Positions 57,543-64,000 of a stretch of 64,000 bases of DNA are shown here, one piece after another (the first letter of the stretch is position 1; every line of letters starts with the position of its first letter). The stretch is from Plotosus lineatus (lineage: Eukaryota > Chordata > Actinopteri > Siluriformes > Plotosidae): positions 46,495,580-46,559,579 of the forward strand of contig CM045729.1 of NCBI GenBank assembly GCA_024760905.1. Reading direction: 5' to 3'. A model generated the notes under the pieces. It searched no databases, was not told the origin of the DNA, and saw only the letters and a program-made list of their open reading frames with translations. Made by a program: the position numbers and the translations under genes.

Positions 57543-60130
57543 AAAATCAGTGTATTGTACATGAGTATCAGTGCACTGATGATGCTCAATTAACATACAT
57601 TGTTTATATACAAAATGTAATTTATTTTAAGTACTTACATAAGGTCACACAGGCTACAGTTTATCAACTGGGATATGGTATTATCCTCTTAAGTGACAAT
57701 AAAATTCATTTATTGAGCACAAAGTGACCATTTACAGAATAAGCACATTTCTGGTTGATACGAAATGTTTGTTTTTGTGTTTTTTTTTTAAACTAAGCTG
57801 AGTTTTACACGTTTGTATAGTCTATTAAACTATGTTTAGCTGACATGCACTGGACATGGTTTCAGTGGAGTTTTACACAGGAAATAGATATGAACATATA
57901 TGATGACCCACCTGGATCTCACAAAACCTTTATATTGCATACTGTACTGTATATACAAATAAGCCTAATCAGAACTCTAATGCAAAACTGGACACCAGTC
58001 TTTGTGAGGAAACAATCCAATTTTTAAGCTTTATGACTTTGATTAGTCTTTGAAAGTTTGTATTTAAATCTCAACAGAGACCAGTGAGAATCATCCATAT
58101 TGTCCTCTAGATTCTGTTTTTGCCGACAGGCCAATGATGATTGCAGGTCAGACTGCTGAGGAAAATGATTTGCACTAACTCTTAAATAAGAGAGCATGAC
58201 CATAAAAGAGTCAAGTGACCTTGAAATGGGAAGATTTTGAATAAGGACAAGTTCTCATGACTACATGATGTCAATGCCAAAGCTCCTCCATGGCATCAGC
58301 AAGTTAAACATAGATTTGTCCTGAAATAGCAGACTGGCATAGTCACCATTGTTTGTCAGGATGTGACATGATCTCATGAAATGAAGCTCTGAATGTGAAG
58401 AGATGCACAACTGTCTTCTGGATGAACCACTGCTGTGTGTAGACAAAAATCATGGAGAAATGAAACACTGAGATGTTGTCTCCTGCTGCAGATGGAAGGC
58501 TGAGATTCAGAGTGAGGACATAACACCTTCTCTTAAACCAGGTGTACGCCTGTGGCCTTTACAACAGCCTGTTTCTGTTCATCTATCTTACCATGGGTTC
58601 CTGTGTTTTTGATAAACAGGATCCAGTTATTTGATATGTCCGTGAGCATCAATAATTTATACACATTTTTGCTTTTGTCTCACAGCATCCTAAATTGACC
58701 ACTGAAATCTTGTTACAACCAAAGATCTAAGATTACCAATAAGGCATGGTTGTCATCTCTAGCATTCTCTAGATGAGATTAGGTGCTGCAAGTGAAATAA
58801 TGAGGCTGTATGGGAGGATTTAGCGTTGTTCCTCAGTTCTCTCTCTCTCTCACTGTTGAAACTTTCGACGGCCCTGGTGCCACAATGCTGTGGGCAGATT
58901 CTGACAGCCCATGTATTCTTTTTTCATTTCCGTCTCTGAAAGCGGTGGCGTGGAATTACAGGGAGCTCCAGACAATGTCACGTTCAGCAGGCTTGGCCCA
59001 TCACCCATATGAGGCATTACAGCATTCTGATAGCAGAAAGGAATCAATATTGTGGCTTGTAAAGGTGATTTTATTTCATACATGAGACTATTGATTAGAG
59101 AACATGAGTATTTTCAATACCTTACTGAGGTGGTCGATGAGGCAATGGGATGGAAGCAGAGAGGCCCAAAACTGTGCGGTCTTCACCCAGGGCAGACTGT
59201 TGATCAGCATCACATTAGTGTGTTTACGAGAGCCCCTTAATCTCTTAATGAAAACACCGGTGTAGCTCTGCTCAACGAAGACCAGCACTCGACTTGCCCT
59301 ACAGCCTGCAAGGTCAGCTAGCAGTTCACTTACTGTGTAGCACTCCTTTAGATCTGCCTATACAAAGAGAAAAATCTTAGAAGGAAACCTTTAACTTGAA
59401 TAGTCTTGAGTGGGGCAAGGCAAAAAATATTGTGGCCGCAGGTTTTCTGTTGCAAGTAAACAAGAAGCAGAACTTAATCAACTTTAATAATTTGAAGAGT
59501 ATTTTAACAATCAGACCTTTTTACATTTGTATAGCGGTCTAAAGATTTTTACCCGACGTTGAAACTGAAAGACATTGTATCTGGAGGATGTCTGCAGATG
59601 CATGAGGAAATTAAGTTTACTCTCCACTTTCAGTTTATAAAATCTTGATGCTGGTTGCCAGAAATGTGTAACAAGGATTATAATTAGCCTGTAGGCAGAA
59701 AGTCTGAGTATCTTTCACTGCATTGTACCAACTTGACTTGACTGAACACAACTCGACTCACTTTTATGTTTCATTGTCTACTACCATTACACTGCCGTGA
59801 GGTCATCTTCAACATGTCACATACTGGAACATGTTTTATTGTTATTAGCCCTAGTATTATTGGACTGAGCTGACAAATGAAAATGTAAACCGTCTTGAAC
59901 TATTATAAGGTTGATGTAATGTTATTGTAAGGGGTTCAGGGCTACTAGTCTGAGCACCAGGCCTTATTTTTTTTGTATAAGGTATGTTATTTTAGGGAAG
60001 ATTTTGCTGCCAGTAACTTATCTAGAATTAGCCAGTACATTTATTTTTTCTATTTTACTGCCTAACCCTTTATTGGTAAAATTATGCCAATGTAATGAGT
60101 AAGGTATAGGCCTACTGAGGCTTAGTAATC
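57543..60130. other. intergenic, no recognised gene
   Basis: About 2.6 kb downstream of abcb6 without recognised repeat or gene. A splice-flanked open stretch at 58493-58540 was considered and not accepted. Short ORFs lack family features. Confidence 0.5.
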
Positions 60131-61080
60131 ACTGTATTCTACAGGCCATAAGGTGCACCAGATTATATGTCGCAACGTAAACGAACCATGATTGAACGGC
60201 ATCTGTCCATACACAAGGCGCACTGGATTATAAGGCACATTAAGCGAAACAAAAGTTCAATAAGTCAAACCAGATTCAACTCTCACAGTAACTCTCAACA
60301 TTGTTCAGTTGTAACAATGTAAAACAATAAACTCACTTTTTTTCCTCTTTCACAAATCCATCAAATTCTTCATCTTCATTGTTTGAGTTTAACAGTTGCG
60401 CAAGTTGGACATAAAGCCTGGATCCCTCTATTATTTTTTATTATTATATTATATTATTAATATTTTATGTATTATTCCCTCGCACATGGAGTCAGATCAA
60501 TAGAGACCGAGATTAGAAGTCTTCCCGTTTATGACCTAAACTTTTCTCAGCCACACTCCCTTAAAGAGACCGTGCATTCACAGTAACAAACATGGCGGCA
60601 CCCATTCGTAGTGTGAGTATTGTGTTCAATACAGAACGGAGGTCATTACTCTTAAGGAGCTCCGAGGTCTCAGGAGAACACCTGTAGCAGTACTTTATCC
60701 CCATGATGAACGTGAGACTCTGATTAAGCCACCTAAGTGGCCTGAGGGTAGAGAATGAGATTAGGTGGAAAAACCACTCACGTATTACTCAGCGAGTCAC
60801 CTGACTACAATAGTAGTAACGCGGTATTTAGACATAAAGCCCGGATCCCTCTAACCTGATACAAATATCTAGTGGTTGGAGCTCTTTTGGTTAATCCACC
60901 AGAATGATGGTCAGCTCTGAATTCGTTTGTTTCACTTGGGTTTTGACTGTGTCAGCGAGATGGAGGCACACGGCTTCATCCACACACAAGGCGCACCGGA
61001 TTATAAGGCGCGCCATCAAAATTTTTTTTTTGAAGATTAAAGGCTTTTAAGTGCGCCTCATGGTTCGAAAAATATGGCAG
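60131..61080 (+). mobile_element. TIR-bounded MITE-like element with nested insertion
   Basis: The left end ACTGTATTCTACAGGCCATA AGGTGCACCAG pairs with the inverted right end CTGCCATATTTTTCGAACCA TGAGGCGCAC. Sub-terminal AGGCGCACTGGATTATAAGG and AGGCGCACCGGATTATAAGG also recur inside. The superfamily is not assigned. A 399 bp insertion sits inside it. Confidence 0.68.
60432..60830 (-). mobile_element. unclassified insertion with about 23 bp flanking repeat
   Basis: The flanks GACATAAAGCCTGGATCCCT CTA (60409-60431) and its near-copy starting at 60831 look like a target duplication. The left edge is A/T-only (TTATTTTTTATTATTATATT), which on the - strand would be a 3' tail. No SINE head or coding motif is recognised. 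Confidence 0.45.
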
Positions 61081-61449
61081 TTGAACATTATGGCCCGGTA
61101 GTACTGTACCTGAACCAATTCAGGATTTAATCTATTGCACTAAAGGTTTAGGTTTTAAGGGTGCTTTTCAAATTGGAGTGTTCAGGATCTCATTTTGCCC
61201 AATGATGACTGAGTGATAGTAATTATTCTCTCTGATCTATCACAAAAGCCTTAGTCATTGTTTTCATATCAACTCTTGATATTGCTTCAACTCACTTGGA
61301 AATTTGATTGAAGTGTAACAAGAAAACAAAAGAAGATACTGGGTGTGAGTTACTATCCATAGCTTTGTAAAAATGTGGTCAACTATATCTATAGTGCAAG
61401 ACTGCCAAGAACCTCTGTACAGTAAGGGTTTTGAAGCATGCGGGTTCAT

Positions 61450-61620
61450 CTAGTCAGCATTTATTCATTTGTTGAACCACTTAATCTTATTAGGGATGTA
61501 CTGAGGCTGGAGCCTATATAAGCCGACACTAGGTGAATGCGGGGACTTAAACTCAAGACCCTCTTGGTGTAAGGCAGCCAAGCTAACAACTAACCCACTT
61601 TGCCACTCCTCTCGTCCGTA
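61450..61620 (-). mobile_element. SINE-3 related remnant
   Basis: GAGGCTGGAGCCTATATAAG at the left and an inverted head, GTGGCAAAGTGGGTTAGTTG (from the right end), with GAGGGTCTTGAGTTTAAGTC as a decayed B box. Confidence 0.55.
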
Positions 61621-61652
61621 TATTGTAATACATATAAACGTACTATTCACTG

Positions 61653-62271
61653 TCGTCTTTTCCTTTTGGCTGTTCCCTTTTAGGGGTCGCCACAGCGAAT
61701 CAGCTGCCTCCATCTTCATGGAAGTCATATTCATGATTCGCATGTTTGATTTGGCATAGGTTTTTACATCGGATGCCCTTCCTGACACAACTCTTAGCAA
61801 GGGGCAGAAACACGCTGACAGCTATGCAGCCTTCTTCACTTATCCCTTACCATCTGGGGATGTCGTTGGGGCGCCTTCATGGCGAGACATGGGCTGATTT
61901 GGCCTGGCGGTGCCCATCCTTCTCCAGGTCATAGAAACATGCTGACGGCTTTGCAGCCTACTCTTTACGAAAGTCATCAATGGTTCTTTTACATGCCTCT
62001 CACCATAGACAGTGAGAGACATGGCCTGCCTTTGATAACCCAGTTAGCTGCACTGGGGGGACATTGACAACCTTGTGGGTACTCGAACCCCCAACCTTAG
62101 GATCAGCGATCCTGCACCCTAACCACTCGACCACCACTGCCCCTATGCAGCCTACTCTTGAGAAAAGGCAGCAATGTTTTTGTTTGTTTGTTTGTTTGTT
62201 TATGAACCTTTCCCCAGACAGTGAGAGACATGGCCGGCTTTTGATAACCCAGTTAGCTGCACTGGGGTAAA
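61653..62271 (-). mobile_element. SINE-1 copy f, long-junction form, split by another SINE-1
   Basis: Flanking duplication GTACTATTCACTG/GTACTATTCAATG at 61640-61652 and 62272-62284. The left part 61653-61831 has the LINE-a 3' segment (GGGGTCGCCACAGCGAATCA GCTGCCTCCATC), the junction TTCATGGAAGTCATATTCAT and the LINE-a 5' segment (CGGATGCCCTTCCTGACACA). The right part 62143-62271 is core sequence; the head is absent (5'-truncated). Confidence 0.87.
61832..62142 (-). mobile_element. SINE-1 variant with different 3' tail (nested)
   Basis: Flanked by CTATGCAGCC at 61822-61831 and 62143-62152. On the - strand it has the full SINE-1 head (GGGGCAGTGGTGGTCGAGTG; GGGGGTTCGAGTACCC as B box) and core, ending GTCAGCATGTTTCTAT at 61931. 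The remaining 99 bp (GACCTGGAGAAGGATGGGCA ... GGTAAGGGATAAGTGAAGAA) have no similarity to the LINE-a-derived tail of the other copies. Confidence 0.85.
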
Positions 62272-62319
62272 GTACTATTCAATGTATGTTACACAAGTTT
62301 GGCAGTGCATTCCAGAGTA

Positions 62320-62588
62320 CAGTCGGCCCCCAATTTACGAAATTAATCCGTTCCAGAGCCCTTTTCGTAACGTGGGGATTTCGTAAGTAGGGGTCACATC
62401 TTACATGCTAAACGCCTAATTCGTTCCAAGGCTCCAGTCTTTGGACTGGATAAACCCCATAAACCTTTTAAAAATGATAAAAGTACACCAATTTTGTATG
62501 AAATATGTGTTAAAAGTAAAAGAAAATTATTCATTAAACCATTTAAACATTTTATTAACATATTAAACCATTATTAAACATTTTATAT

Positions 62589-62626
<38 letters not shown>

Positions 62627-63037
62627 CTCTCTCTCTCTCAGCGCGCACGCGCTGCGGGCCACGCACACAAGACGTGAATTCAAAGTGCAATCCCTGCTTG
62701 ACAAACTCAACTTTAATTTGATTCCTTGAGGGATCGGAATTCCAGATGAGCTCAAATGCACCCACATTTATTAAACATTTACTGAATTAAAACAACTTAA
62801 AAAACTAAACTAAAAACAAAAGAGTGAAGCTTCCTTCTGTCTCTATCTGGGAGGCCAGCGGGCGGGATGTTGAGAGACAGCCAATGAGAGAGCAACTCGC
62901 GCATCGATTGGCGCGTTTGAATTTTGAATTTTCGTAAGGGGGGTCGTTTCATATCTCGGGGACGGAAACTCAAGAAAATGTTGTTCGTTACCCGGGGATT
63001 TCGTACACAGGGGTCTTCGTAAGTTGGGGGCCAACTG
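62320..63037 (-). mobile_element. Tigger-like family C, copy C2 (complete, shortened)
   Basis: CAGTCGGCCCCCAATTTACG at the left and inverted CAGTTGGCCCCCAACTTACG at the right, with TA on both sides. It contains a (CA)n(TC)n tract at 62590-62640. Internally deleted relative to C1. Confidence 0.88.
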
Positions 63038-63825
63038 TATTTGTCCTCCAGAAAAGGGAACAAAAGATTCTTGATCCATTTTTGCGTTTCAGTATACTGA
63101 AACCACTGCCATCTCAGACCTAGAGACTTTAAGTAATAGGTAAGTCACAATATGTAATATATAATGTGTCCGCTATGGGGAATGGTTCCCAACTACTGGC
63201 ATCCCTGTGTTCCAGACCAGAGATCACAACATACCATATAGTTTGAGATCTGGTCATGAGTGCTCGTAAAAAAAACAAAAAATCGCTAAAATTTTGAATA
63301 AAAAACATAATAATATGAAATATAAAGAAAGTATAATTTGTCCTTAGTGGAAATCGCATTTGTGTGTAGCACCACCTAACCATATGAAAGGCCCTTTAAG
63401 CCAAATAAGATGTTTTTTTGTTTGTTTGTTTGTTTGTTTGTTTGTTTGTTTTATGTTTGTTTGGTTTTTTTTCTTGTTCATGGAACCAGACGGTGTGGTG
63501 GCCCTGGGCCTGTGTGGTCCTGGTTTCTCAAGCCTCCCCTTTGTCATTTCCATCCCTGTCTAAGGATCAGGTTGTTGCCTTTGTCCCTGGAGAGTCTGTG
63601 ACTATTGTTACAGGAGGAAGGGCTTTACCACACAGTCTGGACCCTCCTATCTGGCCAGCTCCAAGCATATGGCTGGGATTATTTCACCATCTTTCATGGC
63701 AGAACATGGGATTGCACAATCAGAGGCCAAATTAATGTACTTCACTGTACTAATTTAACATTAATAATAGATGAAATTTCTCATCATGAAAATCGGTGTA
63801 TCTGTTGTACTTTGAGGTCAGAATA
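63038..63825. other. intergenic, no recognised gene
   Basis: Contains a (TTTG)n tract at 63416-63450 and two exon-like but unidentified stretches (63093-63139 and about 63616-63745). Nothing recognised. Confidence 0.4.
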
Positions 63826-64000
63826 CAGGGATCCCTCGCTCCTTCGTGCTTCAATTCAGGCGGCTTCAATGCATCATGGTTTGTTTGTTTTTTTTAATAT
63901 TCATCGAATTAAAAAATAACGAAGTTAAGGAAGAATAGGGGGAAAAGTTAAGGAAAATGCCGCATAAACAAGGCCAATTATGTATTAAAAAAACCCTAAA
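63826..64000 (+). mobile_element. Tigger-like family A, copy A6 (runs off window)
   Basis: Left end CAGGGATCCCTCGCTCCTTC preceded by TA, followed by CGGCTTCAATGCATCATGG and the family A body. The right end lies beyond the window. Confidence 0.85.

Noticed and set aside
58493..58540. Possible extra exon after CTCCTGCTGCAG, ending at GTGTAC
   Set aside because: It is open in one frame only, unlike any ABCB6 tail. The phase does not fit a donor in the last abcb6 exon, and abcb6 already ends with TAA at 48406.
60590..60720. ACAAACATGGCGGCACCCAT resembles a start codon context of a housekeeping gene
   Set aside because: The frame closes quickly, and the segment lies inside an insertion within a repeat. 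No protein similarity is recognised.
63360..63735. Overlapping frames across a (TTTG)n tract
   Set aside because: Much of the translation (Phe-Val-Cys-Leu repeats) comes from the tetranucleotide repeat. Only the segment after 63615 was kept, as a low-confidence observation.

Overview
The window is vertebrate nuclear DNA, almost certainly from a teleost fish. It carries GT-AG introns, long (TG)n/(TA)n microsatellites, Tc1-like and pogo/Tigger-like DNA transposons, APE-type non-LTR retrotransposons, Rex1-like LINE fragments and several tRNA-headed SINEs. The species cannot be named from the sequence.

One host gene is recognisable: the 3' two thirds of abcb6, a half ABC transporter of the porphyrin/heme pathway, on the + strand. 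Sixteen coding exons between 2430 and 48408 join in phase into 557 codons plus a stop. They cover the second half of the transmembrane domain and the whole nucleotide-binding domain (Walker A, Q-loop, LSGGE signature, Walker B, D-loop, H-loop). The 5' exons lie upstream of the window. Eleven exons fall in 2430-8871. A 33.7 kb intron (8872-42570) follows, then the last five exons (42571-48408). Everything else identified is repetitive or unrecognised non-coding DNA.

The large intron is mostly nested transposable elements. There are two nearly full-length copies of one LINE family (LINE-a, - strand, 9595-12730 and about 19837-22866) and several fragments. A second LINE (LINE-b, + strand, 23091-26452) has an intact 543-codon reverse transcriptase ORF and a perfect 15 bp target duplication. 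At least five pogo/Tigger-like families (A to E here) are bounded by CAG...CTG ends and TA duplications. Also present are hAT-like remnants, Tc1-like elements, Rex1-like fragments and three tRNA-headed SINE families. The stretch downstream of abcb6 (48409-64000) holds more of the same families and no recognisable gene.

The most interesting structure is SINE-1, present in about seven copies. It has a tRNA-like head, a private core of about 220 bp, then a segment matching the 5' end of LINE-a joined directly to the 3' end of LINE-a. One nested copy (61832-62142) has the same head and core but a completely different 99 bp tail, with the switch at the point where LINE homology normally begins. 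This suggests a modular SINE that changes its 3' tail. No CRISPR array, bacterial operon, rRNA or functional tRNA gene was seen.
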